Source of the DNA: Canna indica
Taxonomy: Eukaryota > Streptophyta > Magnoliopsida > Zingiberales > Cannaceae
Reading direction: 5' to 3'
NCBI GenBank assembly: GCA_034359265.1
Contig: CP136890.1
Coordinates: forward strand, 39,716,501-39,780,500
Length of the DNA: 64,000 nt
The notes beneath the pieces were generated by a model. It worked only from the letters and a program-made list of their open reading frames with translations, had not been told where the DNA came from and ran no database searches. Each line of letters begins with the position of its first letter. Position 1 is the stretch's first letter. Below are positions 18,885 through 30,636 of the stretch, one piece after another. The position numbers and the translations under genes are program-made.

Positions 18885-19673
18885 CTTTTTCCTTCACAAT
18901 GGTTTTTTCCCACAAGGTTTTTTCACTTTCAAGGTTTTAACGAGGCATAACAGTGCGTAGGCCGAGTGCCTCGCTCGGTGGACCTAGTGTACTATTAATT
19001 TCCCTTTATCTAATAAAGATTACTTCCATTCTCCACATCTATGTGTGTGTGCATCCAGGAAATTTACAATTGTCTCATAACACTCGACGAAGGATCCCTA
19101 CAATCCTGCGATAGGAATGCCACCCCCTCGATGATAGCAACCTTCATCCTGTGCGGTGCATATATCCTTCTCGACCCTAGGCGTAGTCTTTCCTTACGCT
19201 CCCCACAATCTCGGCTTCACCCCAAGCGTGTTCCTCAGCCTCAGCGCTATTACTTACGGCCTTAGCGCCCTCAAAGACATTGGCATCCCTAGTGTCTTCC
19301 TCGCCCAGAACGTGGCCTCTAACTCCAAGTGAGATCAACCACGGCATCCTAAACTCCCTCTCAAACTCCAAATGTGGCTCCTAGCCTCAGGGATAGATTC
19401 CAGCCTCGGACACGAATAGCTTCGATGAAGGTCAAATCTGAAGGGTCGACAGCCCTATGAGCGACTACCGAGCAGGTAACCTCGGTCCTAAATCTACCTT
19501 TAATGAGAATTTGGTCTCAACCTGGAGACCTAAGGGTGGTCCGCTACCCTAAGAAATACCTACCGACTAGCTGACATCGACCAAAGAAGCGCTTGAATTA
19601 TCTTCAGCCCCAGGGGCTACCGACCAGGCAACGTCGATCAAATGCTATTTGGCCAACCAAAAGGCATCGACAC
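18885..19673 (+). repeat. Putative 3' LTR of the Tat-like element
   Basis: Follows integrase. It contains TTCCCACAAGGTTTTTTCAC...AAGGTTTTAACGAGGCA, a stretch often seen in Tat-type LTRs, and repeated phrases of the type CGACCGAGCAGGTAACCTCGGTC. Start is approximate, and no 5' partner lies in the window. It is cut at 19674 by a copia LTR of family B. Confidence 0.55.
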
Positions 19674-20456
19674 TGTCGAGCGAATGGCCTACACTAGGGG
19701 GATGAATAGTGTGCTATCTAATCTTTAACCTAATTTAGATTTTAATCAGTTTCTTGATTACTTAGTACTTAGGTTAAGCATGATATATTTAAGATACTAA
19801 ATGCGGAAGTGATAATAAAATAAGTAATCAAACATAAGAGGCAATCCAAGCACAAGTTTTTATAGTGGTTCGACAACCCCGCCTACTCCACTACCTAAGC
19901 ACCCCGCTTAGGATTTCAAACTCTAGTTTACCAGTTTAAACTGTATCCTACAAGAGGATTTACAAGCTAAGGCACCAACCCTCACACCTGAGGGTTACTC
20001 TCACACTCAAGAGTACCTCCAACACATCTTCTCCTAAAGACTACACAACTAACCCTATCAAACTAAGTTTATACCGGTAGACTTATGCCTCTACACCAAG
20101 GCTACCACCAAACTCAAGACCTAACAACCTAGGTCTTTACACATTTTGAAACTAATGAAAACAAACACTATAAAGCAAGTAAATGGAGCAATAAATAAAG
20201 CAATACAACACTTAGCTCCAAATAGTGAATCCTAGCTCCTCTTGATACCTTGATGATGAATCAAATGAGGCTTAAGGCTATATCAAGAAATCTAGGCTCA
20301 AAGTAGGGGTTCACCAATGAAGTGGCTCAATCAAAGCTCTTGTTTGTCAAATGATGGGTCATGAAGCATTGGAAGGTCATAGGAAGTCTTAGAACCAAGT
20401 TATATAGGAAGATTAAGTAATGGGGCTCGGGCACAATGAGTGGAAACACTACTAGA
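19674..20456 (-). repeat. Copia LTR fragment (family B)
   Basis: Aligns with 24497-26198 and 59255-60571: shared GGCC-ACACTAG-GGGG near the end, ACTAAATGCGGAAG, TTTATAGTGGTTCG, CCTACTCCACTACCTAAGCACCCCGCTTAGGATTT and CTAGCTCCTCTTGATGCCT-like blocks. Only the end of the LTR is present; a CACTA end at 20457 cuts it. No internal region is attached. Confidence 0.75.
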
Positions 20457-21533
20457 ATAGTCGCTGTCACTAACGGCTCGTACCGTTGCTGAACTGTCGG
20501 TGATGACTATCACGGATGGCGAGAGCCGTTACAACGCACTGTCGCTTAATTATGTGTGTGTCTCAGATAATTTGTGACAGTGCAGGGTAGTCGTCCTAAG
20601 TAACTATCAGCAACAGCCGCGAGAGCTGTTGTTGCTTTAAACACATCAGTGACGACCGAGACAGCTATCGCTCAGATTTAATTATCAATCGCGGCTAGGA
20701 GCCGTCGGTGATATTATTAGCAATCGTGATATTTGTTGCTGCCCAGGCCATCAACCGATTACGATATGCTTTCGGCGACGGCCTAGTGACAGTCATTCGT
20801 TGGTAAGCAATCGTTGATGTTATATCATGTAACTAAAAAAAAAATTAATTTTTTGGACTTTCCTGCATACATCAATATTCACACGATACAATCTATTTAC
20901 AACTAGTTAACAACCACAATTTACAACCACAAAAAATATTACACATACAAATACAACCAACCACACAATTTTTACTTAAATATCATCAATCTAAGCCTCA
21001 AACGGAGGCAAATAAGTATCAAATATCAAAACTAAAGTATATAAACAACTATCAAGTATCTAAGCCTCAAACAGAGGCTATCAAATATCAAGTTTCAAAA
21101 TATATTCAAAATACAATAAACCAAAATCTCACGGCTGCGGTCGAGGTAGTGGAGTCGACAGCGACTGGTCGGGAGCGTCGATTGGGTCGAGGAGGATGGC
21201 TTGGACATCATCAGTATATGAATGTCAGAGTGATATGCAATCTGAGTCAGGAGCTCTTGCATGTTCTCCATCATCTGTCTCTGCGCATCCATCATCTGTC
21301 TCTGTTTCTCCACCACCCATCTCAACTCATCATTCATCCGTCTCTGTTCCTCCAACACATGTCGCTGCTCCTCCATCGCTTATCGCTTCTCCTTAATCGA
21401 TTGTACCTGCTGTGTAAGCTCGGACTCCAAGGCCGCTATCCGGCTCTGGTCTTGCACCCGGGATGTCGAGGGCCGCTCACCCGCAACGAGAGGGTTGGGT
21501 GCCCCAAGTGGCCCTAACACGACTCGTGCATGG
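20457..21533 (-). mobile_element. CACTA transposon end, truncated
   Basis: Begins CACTACTAGAA at 20457 and continues with subterminal repeats (ACGGCTCG, GAGAGCCGTT, GCTATCGC) to about 20840. A remnant of the second CACTA gene lies at 21095-21530. A Tekay-like LTR starts at 21534 and removes the rest from view. It shares the same first 11 bases with the element at 45165, but the subterminal repeats differ. Confidence 0.75.
21095..21530 (-). pseudogene. CACTA second ORF, coiled-coil C-terminus
   Basis: The - strand frame from 21530 reads LGAPNPLVAGERPSTSRVQ and RIAALESELTQQVQSIKEKR, then after a stop MEEQRHVLEEQRRMNDELRW, VVEKQRQMMDAQRQMM and ENMQELLTQI. The heptad-like Glu/Gln/Arg/Met pattern suggests a coiled-coil for self-association, as in the C-terminal part of CACTA accessory proteins. 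The N-terminal domain is missing, cut by the LTR at 21534. Confidence 0.65.
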
Positions 21534-23244
21534 TGTCATGCCCCAAAATACAAGGGTCACGTGACTGGCCAGAGTACACGTCCGTACCTTGAAGCCTACC
21601 AGACATGACAATAAATGCGGAAATAAATACACAACCATGCAAGTGCAAAGGTAGGAATATCGTAAGGAAATGAAATGAATAAGTCCTGAACAGTATAATG
21701 AATATCCAAATACACCATGTCTGAATACATCAAATGAATAACTGTCCTAGACTCTACTACGACTCCGTGTCTCGAGATCCACTCCTTGAGCTCGCCACCC
21801 CAGCTGCACCTCGTGTGCCAAAGTACCTCTACTACTCAGTGAGCGGCTCATCCTTGAACCCACCTAATCATCATATAAAACAAAGCTGATAGATTGTGTC
21901 ATAATCAAATAAAACTGGAAGTAAATAAATAAGTGCATGTACAACCACACATACACATACATCCATCCATACATACATCCAATCATCAATACATTCATGT
22001 AATATGTACAATTCAGCACCCCGCCCAATCTCAATTCGGCGCCCCACGCCAATCTCAATCTGATGCCCTGCGTCAATCTCCCTCATGCTGATAATCCGAG
22101 GTCATCTGGATAATCAAGACTAGCGACCCTCGTATGAGTCACCTGGGGTAACCCAGAAATAATAATCCAGTGGTTGGGTGCGACCCTCCCACTAATGCCA
22201 CTCCGGGGCTGTCCATCGGCGTGGCTCACCGACACGCTACACGATCTACACCACCAATTGACCAAACTCGCTCAAATATAGTCCCTTGGGATGAACCCAG
22301 TCAAGCACAATACAACATATACAAACATTATAGGCAAGTAATATATACAACATCAAAAGCAGAGTAAATAAGAAAACCCCACAACCCGGGGAAATAACCA
22401 CATTGCTTGTGCGCATGTACCTGCCCATCTCAGCCCTGAACCGGGCTTCAGTCCTCTAGAGGAGGAACTCACATGTCCTTGAATCACATCCCAAGGATCT
22501 CATATATAATATCCACAAGCATAGAATATGCAAAACAATTTTCTCATCGGGTAACATAAGCCCCGCTTTGTTATTGCAATCCGTAGAAGCAAAATATATA
22601 TAACCCGGACAGAAATTAAATAAAGAATAATTTCTACCAAAAAATAGTAATATTAATACAATAAACAAACTGATTTTTCATGAATTTATCTAGAATTTTA
22701 ATGCTGTAAAACATGTGGATAATCACACAAGCTTTCAGGATAAACCCGAAATCCCGTAGTTGTAGGAACCGACCTAAATGTGCATATCATGTCTCTACCC
22801 TTATCCATATTTTTTTCCTCCCAAAAATATATCAATTACCTACTGTAAATATCAGGAATTTAACCAAAATAAATTCCATGTCAAATAGATAAATCAAATC
22901 CATACAGTTTTCCAATATTTCACATTCTACGGTATTATATCTAAAGTATAGGGTGTATCCTAAGGGTTTGCATACATGTGACCCTACAAATATTTTTCAT
23001 AATCAACCTAGAGTGTATAATGTCATGATAAGGTGTGCTAAGAACCTACGATGTCGTAGTTGTCACTAAAATTACGAAAACACCCCTACACGGCCTACCC
23101 TTAATTTCTAGGATAGTTCTAATGTAGCACGCCCAATAAATTCCAATTCCACACAATTAAATACATGTAAAATTCATGAATAATATAAGGAATAAATATG
23201 GAATTTCTAAGAATTATTTTAGTGATTTTTCATGGCCTAAAACC

Positions 23245-26200
23245 TGACAATATAGGTCTCTTAGGGTACTTCTGTAAAGGGCAGTTGAAAGGAAGTTGCA
23301 ACTGCTATTGCAGCTGCTACTAGAAGCAAAGTAAGAACCAAAATAAAAGAACATACGCAAACACAAGAGAATTATTTACGCAGTTTGGTGACAAATCAGT
23401 CACCTAATCTTCGGGGCACTCACCGGACAGATGCCCAATTCACTCTCTATAAGTACAAATTAAGTTCTCTGGATTTCACACCCGAAATCTGACTACAGTA
23501 CTACAGTGAATTGGAAATAACAAAAACCTATTTGCTATTACAAGTACATACCAACTTGCCTCTCTATGATATCCCAGCAACAGAGTTCCGTCCTCCACAC
23601 AGTCTTGTGTTGTAGCGAGTTATCCACCCAAAATCAATCTTCTCATGAAGATAAGAAATGTAGATTGTTGCCTTTCTGCACTCAGCAGTCTGTACTCGGC
23701 AATCTCAACTCCTATAAGACTGGCAACACAATTTACACACATAGGAGTTGATAAAAGCAAATCCATCAGAGTAGATCAATAGGATAGGATCTGCAGTGGA
23801 GTGGATAGGAGTGGATCCATCAGAGATGGCGAAATCTACTCAAACATTCTCTCAGACCTTCTATAAGTAGAGTAGGCAACCCAAAAGATATAACCATAAC
23901 TCCACATGAGAAACTCCTAATTCCATGATGACCATTAACACCACCAATGAATGACCAAGACCATAAAGCTTCACGATGACTATAACTCCACCAAAGTGAA
24001 CGACCAATGCCATAAAATAGTAGCTCCATAATGGCCTAAACTCTATTAAGCATCATAAAAGATCACCATAAATGATCAATCAAGATTAACTACACCATAA
24101 AGCTTCATGATGTCTGTAACTCCCTCAAAGTGAACGACCAAGGCCATAAAGTAGTAGTTCCATGATGGCCAAAACTCCACTAAGCATCATAAAAGACCAA
24201 GTCCAAAAGTCACCATAAATGCTCAAGTCCAAAAGTCAGCATAAGTGATCAACCAATATTAACTCCACCATAAATACATATATATAATATATATCATTAG
24301 AATATAATATATATATGTATATTATCAATAGTCTCATCAACATTCAAGCAACATTACAGCAAGATAAACTTCACTGCAGCAAGAGCAGTTGATATTGGCC
24401 AACAGGGAGTTAAAACTACTAGTGCCATTTTTCGGATCGAGATACAATATAGAGGAGATGGTGAAATCTCAATCTTCGACCCGCTCTGATACCAAATGTT
24501 GGTGAAATGGCCACACTAGAGGGGAGGGGGGGTTGAATAGTGTGTTAACTAAACTTATTGCCTAAATTCTATTTAAAACATTTTCTTGAACTACTTAGGC
24601 AAATTATAATTTATCGACTAAATGCGGAAGCGAGTAATAAAGATAAGCAATGTGATACACAAAGAAAATAGTGCTAACATAATTATTTATAGTGGTTCGG
24701 TCCCAATGCATACTCCACTACCTAAGAACCCCACTTAGGATTTCCAAACTAGCTTTATTAGATTTTATCGTTTCCCTCACAAAGACGACTTTACACCGGA
24801 AAGTCTCCGCTCTCAAACCGAAGGCACTTCCACATCCGGAAGTATCCCGCCTTCCTACCAAGAGCACTCTCCCACCTCAACCTAAGGGACAACTCAACTA
24901 ATCATAGTAAACTAAGTTTACAATGGTGGATTTAAGCCTTAACACCAATGCAATCACCAACTCAATCAACCTAGCACTCTAGGTTTACACAAACTCAAAT
25001 ACAATGAAATAAACAACAAAATACAACAATAAATGGAGCAATAAATAAAACAATAATATACTTAGCTCCACAATAAGATTTCTAGCTTCCTCTTGACGCC
25101 TTTGATGATGAAATAATGAAGGTAAAACTCAATCAAAAAGATGAGAGATCAAAGCTAGGATTTCCACAAGAATTGGCTCAATAAAGCTTGGGAATGATCA
25201 CAAGATGGCTCAAGAAGGTTAGGAGTGATCAAGATAATCAAAGGAAGGCTAGGGCATCAATATTTATAGAGCCATGAAGTGGGCTCGGGTGAAACATTGC
25301 TCAACGGCTCGAAATATAGTCATTTTCCACCGTTTGGTCATTTTTTGATTGATCGTCGGTCGACCGACCGAGCGAATGCCGAGCGACCGAATGCATTCTA
25401 CCACTTTTGGGCACCATTCGATCGAACAACTGATCGACCAAAACTGTAAAACCAACCTAGTTTGCTAATTTTTCTGTTCGTTTGTTCGTTTCTGGGTTTC
25501 ATCTTCGCTAAGTCTACTTATATAACATTTCTTAACTTTAACATTTCTGGGTTCCGTCTTCGCTAAGTCTACTTAACTTTAAGATAATAACTTTAAAACA
25601 TAAATGTTATATAAGGATTACCTCCCATTTGGATTCAATAAAAATATTTAAAAAATCAAAATCCTTAAGAATCAAAATCTAACTATTGGGGTCTAGTACA
25701 AATTTCCGAAAAACGAAAATTTTATAATCTTTCGGGTCAAATATGGGTAGGCTAAAGGCTTCTATAAAATCCTTAAAAATATCTCGTTATCTAGTTTTTA
25801 TCTAAGGAACAATTATTGGGACTTTTGGTGCCAAGAAAATGTTTAGGTCATATAGCCCACCAAGGAGTTCCCTAGTCTTAGTGAATTTCAGGGCCGTTTC
25901 TAATTTTGCGGATTTTCGAGTATTGGGGTTCCGGATTAGTTTTTGAGTTTCTTTGCATCATCATGAGGATTTACAACACATGCTAGACACCCTAAACATA
26001 AACTCTATCATCCCGATGAAATTCGAGTGTCGACGAGCGTCCTTGCCGATTTCTTCGATTTCTCTAATTTTTTCGATCGAGGATGTAGAGCACTAACCGA
26101 TATGGAACCTGAAAATAACTCTCCATGAAATGATTAGTTCCATGTTTGTTATCATCAAAACTGAGATTAAGACCAATGTTGAAAACCTTAGGCCAACAAG

Positions 26201-26378
26201 ACTATCATCATATCGAGAAAGCCATTGACAGAAGTAGCAGTTGAAACTGTCCTAACACAGTTCAAACTGTAAATACATAAGCAGAGCTTCTTACTGTTGA
26301 GACTATGAAAAAAATAGAGGATTTACCAAAAGCACTTTTTCCAAATATAGCCAACACATAATAAGCCAAACACCAACA
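23245..26378 (-). repeat. Copia solo LTR family A, itself interrupted
   Basis: Begins TGACAATATAGGTCTCTTAGG and ends CAAATATAGCC...CCAACA like LTRs 730-1728 and 15777-16857. The flanks AAACC (23240-23244) and AAGCC (26379-26383) agree in 4 of 5 bases. No family A internal DNA is attached, so it is a solo LTR left by recombination. An LTR of family B (24497-26198) sits in its right part. The middle (23780-24300) has repeats of CATAAAGCTTCACGATG and CTCCACCAAAGTGAACGACC. Confidence 0.75.
24478..26198 (-). repeat. Copia 5' LTR family B with primer binding site
   Basis: LTR 24497-26198 runs from TGTTGGTGAAATGGCC to CCTTAGGCCAACA. On the element strand it starts TGTTGGCCTAAGG. Next to its inner end, 24478-24494 reads on the element strand TGGTATCAGAGCGGGTCG, a standard plant copia primer binding site. 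Only a little internal DNA follows on the left before family A LTR sequence, so the insertion is an LTR with a short stump of the interior. Confidence 0.8.
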
Positions 26379-26424
26379 AAGCCGATCGGCCGAACCCTTA
26401 ACGTAGGGTACCCCATTCGGCCAG

Positions 26425-26460
26425 CTCCCCCCCTCCCCCTCCCCCTCCCCCTCCCCTTGT
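26425..26460. repeat. (CCCCCT)n polypyrimidine repeat
   Basis: About five units of CTCCCC inside the Tekay-like LTR. The purine-rich complement could form a quadruplex or triplex, which is a structural guess. Confidence 0.85.
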
Positions 26461-27116
26461 CTCCCCCCTTTGGGTATTCAAATCATCCCAAACAATTCAC
26501 ACCGGAAGACAAGGACTACAAAATCACGATAATCCAAACATCTATCATCCGATAAATCACGATGATACAAGAAAAATCTCAGAAAAATCATCAACAATAA
26601 GGGGTGGCTGACATGAATAGAAAACCTCTATTGGGAACAAGGAAAACCACTCACCGGAGAAGGAAATTCGAAAGGAAGATGGTCCTCTGCGCTCCCACGT
26701 CAACGAAGTTCGGGTGCACCACCAAGTTTCAAGCCTCCCATGCCATCTCCTCCTTTGGACGCCCTAGCTGCTGCTATGAGCCATGCGCCCCTGTGGGGAA
26801 AAGTATTAATACAAGCCCCCCCCCCTCTTCACCAAATGACCAAAATGCCCCTTAACTTAAGTCAAGTCTAAAATAAGCCATAACTCGACCCTTGGACGCG
26901 ACCAACTACTATGAGTTCTGTTTGAACCTCCGAACTCGTCTCGAACCCAACTACTCATCTAAGGACTAATCAAACTTATATAAATTAATTACTTTGCGCA
27001 CAAAGGCTAAGCTTCAATTGACACCCTCCGGCATTTCATCCTGCCCATCCTGGTGCAACCAAATTATCTCGCTGAGATAATTGAATAAAAATATTTTACA
27101 AATTGCGGGTATTACA

Positions 27117-28750
27117 ATCCTTCCCCCTTAAAAAAATCCGTCCTCGAATTTTGGGGTAGATAAAAACTCACTAGATCATCAAATAGATAAGGGTATTTCT
27201 CCTGCATGTCACGCTCCACATCTGAGGTGGCCTCCTGACCATAGTGGTGCTACCAGTGGACCTTGACCAAGGGTACCTCCTTGGACCTAAGCTTCCGAAC
27301 CTTCCTGTCCAAAATCTCAATGGGTCTCTCCTCAAATGAGACCGCGGGGTCCACCTCGACCATTGTAGGCTCAAGAATGTGTGACTCATCTCTGACATAC
27401 CGCTTAAGCATTGACATATGAAACACAGGATGTACTTTGTCCAAACTCAGTGGCAGGGCCAACTCATAGACCACGGCTCCTCTACGCCGCAGAATAGGGA
27501 AGGGTCCAATAAACCTAGGACTTAATTTCTCTTTCTTGCCAAATCTCAACACACCCTTCATAAGGGATATCTTCAGGAAAACCATGTCTCCCTCAAAAAA
27601 ACCATGTCTCCCTTTTGACGGTTATGAGATGCCAAGAGTCGCTCTTGATCAATTTCACTTTATCAACGACATCCTACACCAAATCTGGTCCAATCAGTTG
27701 AGCCTCACCTGCCTCGAACCAGCCCATCAAGGATCAACATCTACGCTCATACAGGGCTTCAAAAGGTGTCGTTATGATGCTACTCTAGTAGCTGTTATTA
27801 TAGGCAAACTCTACCAAGGGCAGGTTCTTCTCCCAACCATCCTCCAAGTCCAGGACACAGGCTCTCAACATATCCTCTAGAGTCTGAATGGTCCTCTCCG
27901 ACTGCCCGTCGGTCTACGGATGGAAGGCAGTGTTGAACCTCACCTGAGTGCCCATGGCCTCTTGAAAGGACTGCCAAAATCTAGCTGTAAATTGCGTACC
28001 TCGATCGTATATGATCATCACCGGGATCCCATGGTAATTAAGCAATAATACGGTCCAAAAATAGTCGGGCATACCGATTAGTGGTGAAAGTCGTCTTCAC
28101 TGGAATGAAATGTGCCGATTTAGTGAGTCGGTCCACAACAACCCATATGGAATCATTACCATTCCTCAACCTGGGTAGGCTGATCACAAAATCCATGGTA
28201 ATCTTCTCTCATTTCCACTATGGCACCTCCAAACTCTGTAGCAACCCTGTAGGTCTCAGATGTTCAACCTTAACCCACTGACAGACCAAGCACTTAGATA
28301 CGAAATGTGCTACATCTCTCTTAATCCCTTTCCACCAGTAATGCTACCTCAGGTCGCGATATATTTTCGTGGCTCTCGAATGCATCGTTTATGTGGAACT
28401 ATGAGCCACCTCAAATACTGGCCTGCGAACCTCAGACATATCCGACACCACTATCCTATCTCTGAACCTCAGAACACCCTTGGAGTCAATCCTGAATCTG
28501 TCACTGGCATCGACTCTCTCTATCGAATCCTTGGTCAGAGCACAGAAGGCATCCTCTCCCTGGGCTGAACGGAGCATATCGATCAGGGTAGACTAAACAC
28601 AAAGATGCGCCACAAAGCTCCTCGAGTCGAGCACATACAATATCACCCCGTCTCCTAGACACCCGACGAGCTCCCTCGCCAAAGGCATCCTAACCATGGA
28701 TAGATGCGCCAGGCTGCCCATCGACTTCCACCTCAAGGCGTCCGCCACGA
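27117..28750 (-). pseudogene. Tekay-like chromovirus pol 3' part (RNase H end, integrase, chromodomain)
   Basis: On the - strand from 28750 to 27150: ANIVADALRWKSMGSLAHL (RNase H/integrase linker), ALTKDSIERVDASDRFRI, an integrase core in broken frames around 27700-28200, then SPRFIGPFPILRRRGAVVYE, LDKVHPVFHMSMLKRYV and a chromodomain-like end (SFEERPIEILDRKVRKLR, KVHW, EKYPYLF). The canonical E-A-T-W has become E-A-T-S. Chromodomains steer integration of this group to marked chromatin. Stops and frameshifts break it. RT and upstream parts are absent because another LTR starts at 28751. Confidence 0.85.
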
Positions 28751-30154
28751 TGTTCGCCCTAAAATACTAGGGTCACATGACCGGCTAAAGTACATGTCTG
28801 TACCCCGAAGCCCACCAGACATGATAATAAATGCTGAAATAAATCCACAACCATCCAAGTGCAAAGGTAGGAATATCGTAAGGAAATGAAATGAACAAGT
28901 CCTGAACACTATAATGAATATCCAAATACACCATGTTTGAATAAATCAAATGAATAAGTGTCCTAGACTCCACTACGACTTTGTGTCACGAAATCCACGG
29001 CTTGAGCTCGCCACCCCAACCGTGCGTCATGTGCCACAGTACCTATACTGCTGGGGAGCTGTAAATAAAATAATAAATAAAACGAGGATGAGTTCACAAG
29101 AACTCAGTGAGTGGCTCATCCTTGAGCCCGCCCTAATCATCATATAAAACAAAGCTAATAGATTGCATCATAATCAAATTGGAAGTAAATAAATAAGTGA
29201 ATGTACAACCACACATACATATACATCCATACATCCATACATCCAATCATCAATACACTCATGCAATCTGTACAAATAATCCCTCATGCTGATAATCCGG
29301 GGTCATCTGGCGATTCAAGACTAGCGACCCTCTCATGAGTCACCTGGGATAAACCTAGAAATAATAATCCAGTGGTTGGGCGCGACTCTCCCACTAATGC
29401 CACTCCGGGGCTGTCCGTCGGTATGGCTCACCGACGCGCTACCCGATCTACACCATTAGTTGACCAAGCTGGCTCAAATTCGGTCCCCTCGGATGAACCC
29501 AGTCAAGCACAATACAACATACACACACATTACAGGCAAGTAATTGATACAACATCAACAATAAAGTAAATAAGAAAACCTCACAACCCGGGGAAATAAC
29601 CACATTGCTTATGCGCATGTACCTGCCCATCTTAGCCCTGAATTGGACTCCAATCCTCTAGAGGAGGAACTCACATGTCCTTAAATCACATCCCAAGGAT
29701 CTCATATATAATATCCACAAGCATAGAATAAGCATAACAATTTCCTCATCGGGTAATACAAGCCTCGCTTGTCATTGCAATCTGTAGAAGTAAAATATAT
29801 ATAACCCGAACAAAAATTAAATAAATCATAAATTCTACCAAAAAGCAGTAATATTAATACAATAAACAAACTTATTTTTCATGAATTTATCTAGAATTTT
29901 AATGTTAAAAATATGTGGATAATCACGCAAGCTTTCAAGATAAACTTGGAATCTCGTAGCTGTAGGAACCGGTCTATATGTGCATATCATGTCTCTACCC
30001 TTATCCATATATTTTTCCTCCCAAAAATATATCAATTACCTACTGTTAATATCAGGAATTTAACCAAAATAAATTTCATGTCAAATAGATAAATAAAATA
30101 CATATCATTTTCCAATAATTGACATTCTACGATATTATCTCTAAAGTATAGGCT
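28751..30154 (-). repeat. Tekay-like LTR fragment, second copy
   Basis: Aligns with 21534-22950: AAAATAC-AGGGTCAC-TGAC, CACCAGACATGA-AATAAATGC, GTGCAAAGGTAGGAATATCG and CTCATATATAATATCCACAAGC occur in both in the same order. It begins inside the RNase H/integrase linker of the neighbouring element and lacks its other end, which is cut off near 30154 by a copia LTR fragment. Confidence 0.8.
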
Positions 30155-30636
30155 GTATCTTTTGGGTTGCCTTCTTTGTTTATAAAAGAAATGAGAGAAT
30201 GATTGAGTTGTTGATGCACCCCCTATGGATCCTCTCCTATCCACTCCAATGCGCTGAAACAGAGTTGCCAGTTATATGAGGAGTTGAGAATGCTGAGTGT
30301 ATAGACGATAATAAACTATTTCAATTATCTTCAAGTCAAGATGGAGTTGGGTTGTTAACTCACTACAACACAGAGACTATTTGGAAGACAAAACTTTGTG
30401 ATTGAGTTATTATAGAGAGGCAAGTTGGTTAGTACTTGTAATAGCAAATAGTTTATTTATTATTTCCAATTTATTGTACTATTGAGAGTTGGATTTTGAG
30501 TTGTAAAATCCTAGAGCTTGTATTGTACTATGTTGATAGTGAATTGGGCATTTATCCGATGAGGGCCCCACAGATTAGGTGACGAGTTTGTCACTGAACT
30601 ATGTAAACAATTCCTTGTGAGTTTGTCACTGAAAGT
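30155..30636 (+). repeat. Copia LTR fragment family A, plus orientation
   Basis: The reverse complement of 23360-23830 matches it: GGATCC-CTCCTATCCACTCCA, AGAGAGGCAAGTTGGTA-GTACTTGTAATAGCAAATAG, GTGAATTGGGCAT, AGATTAGGTGAC and GTTTGTCACTGA. Both LTR ends are missing. It separates a - strand Tekay-like LTR from a + strand Tekay-like pol. Confidence 0.75.

Larger units (their letters stand above)
21534..27116 (-). repeat. Tekay-like 3' LTR, interrupted by a nested copia LTR
   Basis: Starts TGTCATGCCCC at 21534 and ends GCGGGTATTACA at 27116. On the element strand the sequence before it is AAGGGGGAAGGAT, a good polypurine tract, followed by the chromodomain end of pol, so this is the 3' LTR of the - strand element at 27117-28750. 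Removing the copia LTR 23245-26378 leaves about 2.45 kb, comparable with the 2.27-kb LTR at 32712-34980, with which it shares the terminal TGACCGGCCAGGGTA/GTCATG region. Confidence 0.8.
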
